In this document: piece by piece, positions 22,857 through 29,822 of the stretch
Numbering within the stretch: the stretch's first letter is position 1
Layout: each line of letters opens with the position of its first letter
Source of the DNA: Candidatus Zhuqueibacterota bacterium
Lineage (GTDB): Bacteria > BS750m-G25
Assembly (NCBI GenBank): GCA_016783505.1
Contig: JADHWK010000026.1
Location: 1-29,822 of the forward strand
Reading direction: 5' to 3'
Length of the DNA: 29,822 nucleotides
Notes under the pieces: model-generated
Told to the model about the DNA's origin: nothing
Seen by the model: the letters and a program-made list of their open reading frames with translations, nothing else
Database searches by the model: none
Position numbers and translations under genes: made by a program

Positions 22857-22868
22857 CCTATTCCCCAC

Positions 22869-23321
22869 TCAGATCTCGTGGTCAATTTTTTCCAATATTC
22901 CTTCTTCCTTTTTCTCTTTTACCTGATTAAAAATATAATTTATTAGATTATCTATTGGTTCACCCGGTTGGTCGAGTAACTTCTCTTTCAATATTTGAAT
23001 CCCCCCATTAGCATACTTTTCCAAAATCGTAATTTTCGTATCAAATGATTCTTCTGTGTCTAGCAATACGTTTAAATCATTTGTTTTTGATAAAGCAATT
23101 GCGTTTATTATAGCTACATCTGTAGCATTCCTTTCAAATACTTCCCAATGTATTTCTCCTTCCCCCGTTGCAGTAGATAAAATTTTTTCTTTACCTTTAT
23201 TATAACCAATACTAGCAGCTAACAGTAATATATCTTTACGAGTGGAAAAAATTTGCTCTTCAGATTCCATAAGTAGGTCATATATTTCCGTTTTTTTCTC
23301 GTAATAAATTCTTCTCGGCAT
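22869..23321 (-). CDS. Dnd-associated small protein (type 4-like)
   Basis: A 150-residue, mostly helical protein. The segment STRKDILLLAASIGYNKGKEKIL, then EIHWEVFERNATDVAIINAIALS and the late YANGGIQILKEKLLD resemble the small family called dnd system-associated protein 4, which turns up only beside phosphorothioation genes. That match is from memory and needs a profile search. Its ATG immediately follows the SMC gene's TAA with a GAGGTGG ribosome site inside the SMC gene end, so it is likely made in step with the SMC ATPase and may bind it. No catalytic motif is visible. Confidence 0.65.
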   Translation of the reverse strand: MPRRIYYEKKTEIYDLLMESEEQIFSTRKDILLLAASIGYNKGKEKILSTATGEGEIHWEVFERNATDVAIINAIALSKTNDLNVLLDTEESFDTKITILEKYANGGIQILKEKLLDQPGEPIDNLINYIFNQVKEKKEEGILEKIDHEI

Positions 23322-25334
23322 TTATTCCACCTCTCTTATCATTGTATGTTCATATTCTACATCGGGTATTTTTTGGGGGTCGTAATATTCCAAGTGGTAT
23401 TCCTTATCTGCCTTTTTTTTCATTGTTTTTTCTACTTCACCTTTCCATTGAGTGCTTGTCACAAGTACAATGACTTGTTCGGCCAACTTTGGCATACCCT
23501 CCCCAATTACTTCCCTATAGTCTTTATCTAAATATCCAAATGGAGCATCCATAATTATAGGATATATTCCCCCCTTAAAATAAACGGCATCTTTCTTCTT
23601 TTCAGATTGTTCCCTAGCAATATCTACCAACCCTCCGATAAAGGATAAACTCGCAATTTGCCGTTCTCCTGTTGACATACCCACAGGTATTTCTTGATCT
23701 TTTACCTTTTTGAATATCTTAAGTTCGTAATCATCTGTAATTTTCGCCCAATAGGGTTTGTGTATGAACTCAGAATATAGATCCCCAACCTTTGTTTGAG
23801 TTTTATCTCGGACTCTCTTTGCAAAATCTTGAAATAATCCCTCAATATATTTCTTTACCTTTTTACATACGATGAACCTCTCTTGTGCAATAGCCCCTCT
23901 AGCCTCTTTTGCTTTTGCTTTTTCTATATCTTTTTCAATATTATTAATCTCGGTTACAACTTTCTTGTTATCGCTTTTCTTAATTCCGATATTTATTTTA
24001 GTATCTTCTAGCTCTCCATCTATAACTCTTCTCTTATTTTCCAGTTCTTGGATCTCCTCGGTATCTTTTTCAAATTCGCTACCAATTTCGGAGATTTGTT
24101 CTTCTAAGTTGATTTTATTTTCAGATAATTCTTCTTTTTCCTTTAAAAGCTTTTTTAGTTGCTTTAGAAATTCGTCTCTTTTCTCAGAGAATTCTTTGAT
24201 AGAACCTGAAATTACAGTAACAGCTTCATCTAATCCTTCCGGACCTGCTTTTTCCCTCCATTGGGTAACTGCCCTATATGGATCAGTGCCCTCCTTTAAA
24301 GGTCTAGCGCAAATACATAAATGCACGTTCAATAAGTCATCTACAAATTGCTTTTTTATAGAGGAAGGTATTTCTCCCTTTTGTCTCTTCTCTTTGAGAA
24401 TCTCCATAGTCTTAGTAAAAGGTTCGTTTGCAAAAGCATAGTAAGCCTTTTTACCACAGAGCGTCTTTATTTCGTTATTTTTTTTATTTATCAACTCTTG
24501 AGTTTCATCCCTTTCATGTTCTAATTTTTCTCTTTTTTCTTGCCGCTCTTTTGCGCTTTCTAGTTTTTTAAGTTTTTCATTAACTTCCCATCTTTCCTCT
24601 TTTAGTGCATCTAAATTCTTATCTAAATTATTAAGATCATTTTTGAGGCCTTTAAGTTTTACTTCTTTTTCCTTCTTGTTTTGGATAAATTCTTTAAGTT
24701 CTTCGCTTCCGTATTTTTCCATTTCTTCTTCAAATCTTCTAGCGACACTATCAAGATGTGTAATAGATCTCTCCAAAATTGTTAGACCCATTATATTCCT
24801 TATAGAATCTTGAATTTCTCTTGAGCTTTCCGTTTTAGACATGCGGTCTATGTCTTCCCCGTGAAAGAAAAATAAGTTACTTAGACTTGGTGGCATTATT
24901 TGTTTAATTATATCTTGTGGGTTACCTGGCACCTTTGTCTTTCCAGTAATATCGATATATTCCAAATGGAATTCCTCATCAACTCTCTCCCCGGTAAAAT
25001 CATTTTCTGATCTCTTTCTTACTACATGTCTTCTCCAAATCGCATACCTTTTTTCATCGTGTTCAAATTTTAGTTGTACTTTGATTTCAATATCTTTGCC
25101 TACCTCAGCTTCTGCTATAGCCCGTTCATTTACAATTCTTTCAGGTCCAGGTAAATTGACCTCACCATAGAGTACCCAGAGAAAAGAATTTAGTAATGCC
25201 GTCTTGCCCGCTCCATTTTCTCCATGTATCACCGTTATATTATTCTCCTTAGATTTAGAAAACACAACCTTTTGTTCCTTTTCCCCACCGTAATATTGTC
25301 TAAAATTAGTCAGCGTTAGTGTATCAAATATCAT
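23322..25334 (-). CDS. Second DndD-like SMC ATPase
   Basis: A 670-residue ATPase of the same class as dndD but clearly different in sequence. Walker A is GENGAGKT (38-45), the DndD-type motif appears as LFFFHGEDIDRMS (about 154-166), followed by coiled coil, a mid-coil LCICARPL (C340, C342), more coiled coil, signature MSTGERQIASLSF (from 553) and Walker B YPIIMDAPFGYLD (from 591). The C-x-C is shorter than the C-x-x-C of Rad50 zinc hooks but lies where a hook would be, so it might bind metal in a dimer. The ATG at 25334 has GGAGGT upstream. It is encoded between the 52-residue ORF and the Dnd-associated protein. I infer a restriction or sensing ATPase working with the helicase-nuclease. Confidence 0.85.
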   Translation of the reverse strand: MIFDTLTLTNFRQYYGGEKEQKVVFSKSKENNITVIHGENGAGKTALLNSFLWVLYGEVNLPGPERIVNERAIAEAEVGKDIEIKVQLKFEHDEKRYAIWRRHVVRKRSENDFTGERVDEEFHLEYIDITGKTKVPGNPQDIIKQIMPPSLSNLFFFHGEDIDRMSKTESSREIQDSIRNIMGLTILERSITHLDSVARRFEEEMEKYGSEELKEFIQNKKEKEVKLKGLKNDLNNLDKNLDALKEERWEVNEKLKKLESAKERQEKREKLEHERDETQELINKKNNEIKTLCGKKAYYAFANEPFTKTMEILKEKRQKGEIPSSIKKQFVDDLLNVHLCICARPLKEGTDPYRAVTQWREKAGPEGLDEAVTVISGSIKEFSEKRDEFLKQLKKLLKEKEELSENKINLEEQISEIGSEFEKDTEEIQELENKRRVIDGELEDTKINIGIKKSDNKKVVTEINNIEKDIEKAKAKEARGAIAQERFIVCKKVKKYIEGLFQDFAKRVRDKTQTKVGDLYSEFIHKPYWAKITDDYELKIFKKVKDQEIPVGMSTGERQIASLSFIGGLVDIAREQSEKKKDAVYFKGGIYPIIMDAPFGYLDKDYREVIGEGMPKLAEQVIVLVTSTQWKGEVEKTMKKKADKEYHLEYYDPQKIPDVEYEHTMIREVE

Positions 25335-25350
25335 TTCAAGACCTCCGTCT

Positions 25351-25509
25351 CTACTGTTCTTTGATTATGTTCTTGATTATTTTCTCGATATCATTTATTA
25401 TATCTCTCGGTTTGTCCATATGAAGCTTTCTTTGCTCAGCTTCCAAGACTGCTTTGATTACCAACTTTACTTCATGTTCAATTTCTTTTGAGTTGTCTAT
25501 TTCCTCCAT
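25351..25509 (-). CDS. 52-residue charged helical protein of the Dnd operon
   Basis: A short gene not obvious at normal length cut-offs. ATG at 25509, TAG at 25353-25351, and an excellent GGAGGT ribosome site 8 nt before the start. It reads MEEIDNSKEIEHEVKLVIKA, VLEAEQRKLHMDKPRDIIND, IEKIIKNIIKEQ: helical and highly charged, with amphipathic spacing of I/L/V. It fills the 193-bp gap between the helicase-nuclease and the SMC ATPase with 16-18 bp on either side, and the frame is uninterrupted. No family is recognised. It is a candidate subunit or adaptor for the SMC protein or the helicase. Confidence 0.8.
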   Translation of the reverse strand: MEEIDNSKEIEHEVKLVIKAVLEAEQRKLHMDKPRDIINDIEKIIKNIIKEQ

Positions 25510-25527
25510 AACTCTACCTCCATTTTC

Positions 25528-27645
25528 TTATAGATGAAGAAGTGAATATTGTTTTTTCAGATTTAATAATTTCCTTTTAGCTTGTGGTCCATTTTCAGCG
25601 ATATCAGCAAACCATGAGACACGTTTTAGTTCTCTCATAATCATTCTTCGCTCAATGTTAAAACGTTTTGGATCAAGACGGTCCAATTCACCAATTGTTG
25701 GTGGAATAACTATGAAATCATAAATATACGAAAATTTCTTGTCTTTATGTTTTCGCAAAATTCTACCTCTCCTTTGGATAAACTGTCTCGGGTTTGTGCT
25801 GCTTGCTAATATATATGCAGTTTCAGTTGCAGGGACATCGACGCCTTCATCAAGGCAACGAATTGCAACTAGTACCTGTAATTCCCATTTTTCGAATCTT
25901 TTCAATAATTTTTCTCGTTCTTCTCGTTTTTCTTCCGCGGTAAATGGGTGTACCTTCATTCCCAAATCTCTTCCTAACATAGCTATAACTCTCTCAATTT
26001 GCCTGATACCTTCTATTTTTCCATCACCACAATATATCAGATTAAATTTGGAGTCTAACCTATCTTCCAAAAGCTCTCTCAATTTTTTTATTTTATTTTC
26101 TGCTCGCCCAATCAGCCTAGCTCTTCTAATTAATAGATTATTTAATGCTGAGTCCTCAGATAACTCAAAATCTTTATCTTTTGGAAATATACGTGCAATT
26201 TTTTTCGATAGTTGATGGTACTCTTCGCATTCATCATCTGTCAGTTCGACTAAATGTGGATAATAATAGTATTTCGTCAGCCAGCCATCGTTAATAGCAT
26301 CTTCAAGTTCATATTTATAAATTATTCCATTTTTAAAATATTTATTAATATATTCATTACCGACATTATCATACCATCTTTCAGGTGTAGCTGATAGTCC
26401 TAACCTAAAGGGAATATTATTTGGAAGGCAATCACGTAAATGCTTAGCTCCTAAGTGATGTACTTCATCCACAATCATTATCGTATCTCTATCATATAAT
26501 TTTGATAGAGTTTTTTGCATTACGTCCATTCCAAATGTTTTGTGTGTCGTAATTAATGAAAAACAATCAATTGCCTTTCCATTGAAGCCAGCTATTTTTG
26601 AGTTTAAACGTCCTTCCCATTTCCTACGAGATTCAAAACCTAAAATTGGGTTTAAATTAAAATTCTTAGCAACATTTTCCCATTGAACTACAAGATGTTT
26701 ATATGGGCATGTTATAATAATAGCTAACCTTTTATTACATCTTTTATATAACTTTGAAATTAATGCCAAAGCGGTAATGGTTTTACCCGCCCCTGTTGCC
26801 ATTTTAAAAATACCTTTTCCCTCATTTTTAAACCATTGTTCGATCGCTTCTTTCTGATATATTCTAAGTTCAATGGAAGAGGGGATTGTGGGGCCTTTTT
26901 CAGTAGACTTAAGTTTATATTCTAGATTTAGTTCATCAATGTCTCGTGGAGCAATTTTTATCAATTTTTCTTTTAATGCCTCAGGAATTTCAAGAATTTC
27001 TACTCTATCTGTTTCTCCATTCCAGTACTTGTTAAACTTGTAATAATCACTTTTAAAATGTTCATATTCTGCCTCAATACAGCTTCGAAATACTTTGATC
27101 TCTTCAATATTTTCGGTCCAAGCCCGTCTAGTTTCATTTACAGAGCCGCTGAAAGATATCCTATTACCATCACGGTCAGTAAGAACTCCTACTTTCATAT
27201 GGAATATACCCGTCTCCGAAATTGTTTGCATATCCATTGGGATGCCATTTTTATCTTTTACAATTGCAATACGAATCTCTAGCTTTTGTTTTGCAATCAG
27301 CCATCCGAGAGCCATAACGTGGTTCCTCACAAACTCATCCTCTATTGAATCAATATCATTTATAGTCGCTCGTTTAATCACTTCTTCCGGCTTTTCGAGA
27401 CCGACTCTTATTGCATCAATGTCCTCTTTTTTCAACATTGCACCAGCAACTATTTTCATCTTACCGTCATTCTTCAACAATCCTCGGATACCTCTAGCTG
27501 CAACTGCTAGAGCTGACGAGGAAAAGAACCCAGCGAGACGACAATATTCAACAGAATTATTGAGGACAGGGATATAAAAATCATTCAGAATGTCGTCATC
27601 ATCTGAATCATATGATGATTTAATTCCTATGTCTCCAAAGCTCAT
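25528..27645 (-). CDS. PLD-nuclease/SF2-helicase fusion, putative Dnd-linked restriction enzyme
   Basis: A 705-residue two-part protein. The N-terminal third has a phospholipase D-like nuclease core: HMKVGVLTDRDGNRISFSGSVN, giving H-x-K ... D and G-S-x-x-N. The rest is a helicase: Walker A MATGAGKT, motif II VDEVHHLG, motif III LSATPERW, motif VI QFIQRRGRILR near the end. This is the plan of the helicase-nuclease annotated as DNA phosphorothioation system restriction enzyme (from memory). It is the first gene of the operon. The ATG at 27645 is tentative: a TTG at 27660 and a GTG at 27654 are in frame, and none has a good ribosome site. I infer it degrades DNA lacking phosphorothioates. Confidence 0.85.
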   Translation of the reverse strand: MSFGDIGIKSSYDSDDDDILNDFYIPVLNNSVEYCRLAGFFSSSALAVAARGIRGLLKNDGKMKIVAGAMLKKEDIDAIRVGLEKPEEVIKRATINDIDSIEDEFVRNHVMALGWLIAKQKLEIRIAIVKDKNGIPMDMQTISETGIFHMKVGVLTDRDGNRISFSGSVNETRRAWTENIEEIKVFRSCIEAEYEHFKSDYYKFNKYWNGETDRVEILEIPEALKEKLIKIAPRDIDELNLEYKLKSTEKGPTIPSSIELRIYQKEAIEQWFKNEGKGIFKMATGAGKTITALALISKLYKRCNKRLAIIITCPYKHLVVQWENVAKNFNLNPILGFESRRKWEGRLNSKIAGFNGKAIDCFSLITTHKTFGMDVMQKTLSKLYDRDTIMIVDEVHHLGAKHLRDCLPNNIPFRLGLSATPERWYDNVGNEYINKYFKNGIIYKYELEDAINDGWLTKYYYYPHLVELTDDECEEYHQLSKKIARIFPKDKDFELSEDSALNNLLIRRARLIGRAENKIKKLRELLEDRLDSKFNLIYCGDGKIEGIRQIERVIAMLGRDLGMKVHPFTAEEKREEREKLLKRFEKWELQVLVAIRCLDEGVDVPATETAYILASSTNPRQFIQRRGRILRKHKDKKFSYIYDFIVIPPTIGELDRLDPKRFNIERRMIMRELKRVSWFADIAENGPQAKRKLLNLKKQYSLLHL

Positions 27646-27660
27646 TTTGTTCACATACAA

Positions 27661-28062
27661 TTCTTTGCTTAGTACCCATATTAAGTATGCTTAGATTGTA
27701 TTAACATTAATTGGATACATCAGATTTTCAATGGGTTGCGAGTTTTCTGCGTGCATATGCCTCTTTCCAATCATATCCTCCGTTGTTTTAAGCCTTTTGC
27801 CCACGATTGCGGATAACGTCCGTATTACCGAACCATGAGGTTCGTATTATCGGAACGACCTTGGGAACTGATTAATTAACGGTATATGCAAACTGGTTCG
27901 CCAATATTCACTCTGTCGGAGCCCGTTATTTTTCACTGCTAAATATCTTCTTTTGTACGTCCCTCTTTTCACATTGATTTTATCCAGCGCAGTTTGTGAA
28001 AGAACCCAATAGATATAACTTGAAGGATTTAATCTAACGTTGCTTTTCCACAAATTCTGTGG
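27661..28062. other. 402-bp spacer between hslU and the Dnd operon
   Basis: No convincing gene; an open frame at 27847-28053 is not protein-like. The spacer is expected to hold the Dnd operon promoter, but no canonical -35/-10 pair is clear. It contains the attC-like inverted repeat at 27811-27930, and a short CCACA-AATTC-TGTGG hairpin (28048-28062) directly behind hslU. Confidence 0.5.
27811..27930 (-). repeat. attC-like imperfect inverted repeat, right of the Dnd island
   Basis: On the plus strand ATAACG-TCCG (27813-27822) pairs with CGGA-gcc-CGTTAT (27917-27929), with a 3-nt bulge on one side. Within it, TCCG...CGAACC and GGTTCG...CGGA (about 27819-27855) form a second imperfect hairpin. 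On the minus strand GCGAACC, then GCATATACCG and TTAA recall GCGAACCGCATACACCG and TTAT of the 17921 site. Total 120 nt. No integrase gene is present, so the attC reading is tentative. Confidence 0.35.
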
Positions 28063-29418
28063 CTACAGAATAAACCGACTCAGATCCTCATCCTCCACGA
28101 TATCCTTCAGCGTATCCCGCACCCTCTCCCGGGTAATCTCGATCTTCTTAGTCTTCCGGTCCGGCACTTTATAGAGAATATCTTCGAGCAAAGTCGTCAT
28201 AACGGTGTGCAACCTCCGGGCGCCGATGTTCTCCATCCGGCGGTTTACTAGGTCAGCGGTGGCGGCGATCTCCTCAATAGCCCCCTTATCAAAGCCCAGC
28301 TCAACCCCTTCGGACTTCAAAAGGGCGGTATACTGTTTGATCAGAGCATTTCGGGGGCGGGTGAGAATTTTCACAAAATCCTTAGCCGTCAGACTGCTAA
28401 GCTCCACCCTGATGGGAAATCGGCCCTGGAGTTCCGGGATGAGATCGGATGGTTTGGAGACATGGAAAGCCCCAGAGGCGATGAACAGGACGTGATCGGT
28501 CTTCACGAGACCGTATTTGCTAACCACGGTGGTCCCCTCCACCACCGGCAGAATATCCCGCTGCACCCCCTCCCGGGACACGTCCGGGTTGCCAGTGGCC
28601 TCGCGGCCGGCGATCTTATCTATCTCATCAATAAACACGATCCCCGAATTTTCCACCCGACCGATGGCCTCCTTGATCACCTTATCCATGTCAATCAGCT
28701 TCTGGGTCTCCTCCTGGGTCAAAATCTTACGGGCCTCGGCCACGGACGTGCGGCGGCGCCTGCGCTTCTGGGGGAGCATCCCCCCGAACATCTCCTGGAT
28801 GTTCAGGCCCATCTCCTCAATCCCGATAGGGGAGAAAATTTGCATCATTGAGACGGCCTCTTCACGAACATCCAGTTCCACCTCGTTCTGCTCCAGCCCC
28901 CCGGCAGAGAGTTTTACCCGCATTTTCTCCCGGTTTCGTTCCCGCTTCTCCAGGGCATCGGCTTCCGGTGGGTTGATCATCCCCCCCCTGCGCACCGGCT
29001 TTAAGGGGGGAAGCAAAAGGTCAAGCAGCCTCTCTTCAGCCTGTATTTTAGCCCGGTTCTGGACCTGCTCGACATTTTCCTTCTTTACCATGGACACGGA
29101 CAGGTCGGTTAAGTCCCGAATCATGGACTCCACGTCCCGCCCCACATACCCCACCTCGGTGTATTTGGACGCCTCTACCTTGATAAAAGGGGCCTGGGCC
29201 AGGTTGGCCAACCGGCGGGCGATCTCGGTCTTGCCCACCCCGGTGGGGCCGATCATGATGATGTTATTGGGCATAATCTCTTCTTTCAGATCCTCCCCTA
29301 CCTGCTGCCTCCGCCAGCGATTGCGGAGTGCAATGGCCACCATCTTTTTTGCCTTATCCTGGCCGATGATGTATTTATCCAGCTCTTTGACGATCTGTTT
29401 TGGGGTCAATTCCTTCAT
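28063..29418 (-). CDS. hslU: HslU, ATPase subunit of the HslUV protease
   Basis: A 451-residue AAA+ unfoldase, standard length. Walker A GPTGVGKT is at 57-64, the pore loop GYVG at 90-93, the HslU insertion (I-domain) spans about 110-240, Walker [12 protein letters not shown] at 260-270, and the C terminus DEDLSRFIL ends in the hydrophobic tail that inserts into HslV. HslU hexamers unfold substrates and open the HslV peptidase chamber. The ATG at 29418 has GGAGG upstream. hslV lies directly upstream, 209 bp away. In many deltaproteobacteria hslVU is followed by arg genes, so the AT-rich island downstream may have split that order. Confidence 0.96.
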   Translation of the reverse strand: MKELTPKQIVKELDKYIIGQDKAKKMVAIALRNRWRRQQVGEDLKEEIMPNNIIMIGPTGVGKTEIARRLANLAQAPFIKVEASKYTEVGYVGRDVESMIRDLTDLSVSMVKKENVEQVQNRAKIQAEERLLDLLLPPLKPVRRGGMINPPEADALEKRERNREKMRVKLSAGGLEQNEVELDVREEAVSMMQIFSPIGIEEMGLNIQEMFGGMLPQKRRRRRTSVAEARKILTQEETQKLIDMDKVIKEAIGRVENSGIVFIDEIDKIAGREATGNPDVSREGVQRDILPVVEGTTVVSKYGLVKTDHVLFIASGAFHVSKPSDLIPELQGRFPIRVELSSLTAKDFVKILTRPRNALIKQYTALLKSEGVELGFDKGAIEEIAATADLVNRRMENIGARRLHTVMTTLLEDILYKVPDRKTKKIEITRERVRDTLKDIVEDEDLSRFIL

Positions 29419-29496
29419 TCAAAGCCTCCGATCTAAAAAGTTATGATAATCCCAGATTCGGAAAACACTGAACAACACTGAAATGATCGCTGATTG

Positions 29497-29556
29497 CTGA
29501 TTGCTGCTGGAGTTTAGGTTTTAACAATCAGCAATCAACAATCAACAATCAACAAT
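29497..29556. repeat. CAATCAA tandem and inverted repeat
   Basis: TGATTGCTGATTGCTG is followed about 20 bp later by CAATCAGCAATCAACAATC and further CAACAATC units. Together they form a tandem array and an imperfect hairpin in the hslV-hslU spacer. It is not a CRISPR: units are 7-8 bp and there are no spacers. Confidence 0.6.
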
Positions 29557-29627
29557 TCAGCACTTTTTCGCCACTGCGAACCTTCGGTCGGTATTGAATT
29601 TCTGAATTTAGGGTAATCCCTGATGCT

Positions 29628-29822
29628 TTAGAGTTCCTTCACGGTAATGGAGTCATTCGTATAGATACAAATGGATGAAGCGATTTTCATGGCCTCCTCG
29701 GCGATCTCCCGGGCGGAAAGGTCGGTGTATTTCACCAACGCCCGGGCGGCGGCCAGGGCGTAAGGCCCGCCTGATCCGATGGCCACCACCTCATCATCGG
29801 GCTCGATAACCTCGCCTGTTCC
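29628..29822 (-). CDS. hslV: HslV, protease subunit (C-terminal part, cut by window edge)
   Basis: The last 64 residues of HslV run from the window edge to TAA at 29628: [62 protein letters not shown]. This is the conserved C-terminal half of the threonine peptidase; the N-terminal catalytic threonine lies outside the window. [15 protein letters not shown] is diagnostic. It forms the peptidase rings that dock on HslU, encoded just downstream on the same strand. Confidence 0.95.
   Translation of the reverse strand, partial: GTGEVIEPDDEVVAIGSGGPYALAAARALVKYTDLSAREIAEEAMKIASSICIYTNDSITVKEL

Noticed and set aside
18957-25334. Reading the two SMC ATPases as SbcC/Rad50
   Set aside because: No SbcD/Mre11 nuclease is adjacent, no CxxC hook is present, and both carry the FFF(D/H)GE motif of DndD.
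27847-28053. 68-residue minus-strand frame between hslU and the Dnd operon
   Set aside because: It runs through the attC-like repeat and has no ribosome site or recognisable domain.
17888-28062. Integrase, transposase or tRNA gene that would define a mobile island
   Set aside because: None was found in any frame, so the island's mobility rests only on composition and flanking repeats.
28517-29446. Long plus-strand frame opposite hslU (309 codons)
   Set aside because: Serine/arginine-rich shadow of hslU; no ribosome site or family resemblance.
29497-29556. Possible CRISPR-like array
   Set aside because: Units are only 7-8 bp, contiguous and without spacers; this is a simple tandem repeat.

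Overview
The window comes from a bacterium that appears to live on fatty acids or other acyl-CoA-forming substrates. It holds a full beta-oxidation locus under a TetR regulator that looks like Bacillus FadR, together with argF and hslUV. The mix (CoA chemistry with electron transfer flavoproteins, hslV-hslU near an arg gene, very long palindrome-rich spacers, many intergenic repeats) would suit an uncultured anaerobe of the deltaproteobacterial/Desulfobacterota sort, but the sequence alone does not settle the taxon. Almost every gene is on the minus strand, so transcription runs from high to low coordinates. No tRNA, rRNA, CRISPR array or recognisable transposase/integrase gene was seen.

Region 1 (1-2570): a truncated sodium:solute symporter, then two small toxin-antitoxin cassettes and one small hypothetical gene. 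Two ~110-bp copies of the 3' end of an electron-transfer-flavoprotein beta gene (etfB) lie among them, and the intact etfB 3' end follows, so etfB-end repeats bound each cassette. Region 2 (2570-11397): the beta-oxidation regulon. In order of transcription it is FadR-like repressor, thiolase, 3-hydroxyacyl-CoA dehydrogenase, enoyl-CoA hydratase, acyl-CoA dehydrogenase, an EtfB paralogue, an EtfA that has only its N-terminal domain, and EtfB. A near-perfect FadR-type operator sits on the regulator's own promoter. The spacers are filled with inverted repeats, including a recurring TCCCGAA-N2-TTCGGGA palindrome. Region 3 (11465-14030): a membrane protein with a degenerate GGDEF-like domain, argF, and a MobA-like nucleotidyltransferase overlapping argF.

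Region 4 (14040-18180): an AT-rich HEPN-like gene broken by an in-frame stop, an exported oligoendopeptidase F, and a nucleotidyltransferase/partner gene pair resembling a toxin-antitoxin module; the partner gene carries a palindromic repeat inside its reading frame. Region 5 (18183-27660): an AT-rich, tightly packed nine-gene operon for DNA phosphorothioation defence. It has dndC, dndD and dndE, preceded by a PLD-nuclease/SF2-helicase fusion, a 52-residue ORF, a second DndD-like SMC ATPase, a Dnd-associated small protein and an unrecognised 175-residue-class protein, and it ends in a stand-alone LigD-type 3'-phosphoesterase. dndA, dndB and the usual dndFGH restriction genes are absent. Imperfect inverted repeats with some resemblance to integron attC sites lie on either side. 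Region 6 (28063-29822): hslU and the 3' end of hslV.

The beta-oxidation enzymes would pass electrons from acyl-CoA dehydrogenase to the unusual ETF set. The Dnd operon would mark DNA with sulfur and probably attack unmarked DNA with the helicase-nuclease and SMC proteins in place of DndFGH. This is the best candidate for an under-described system in the window.
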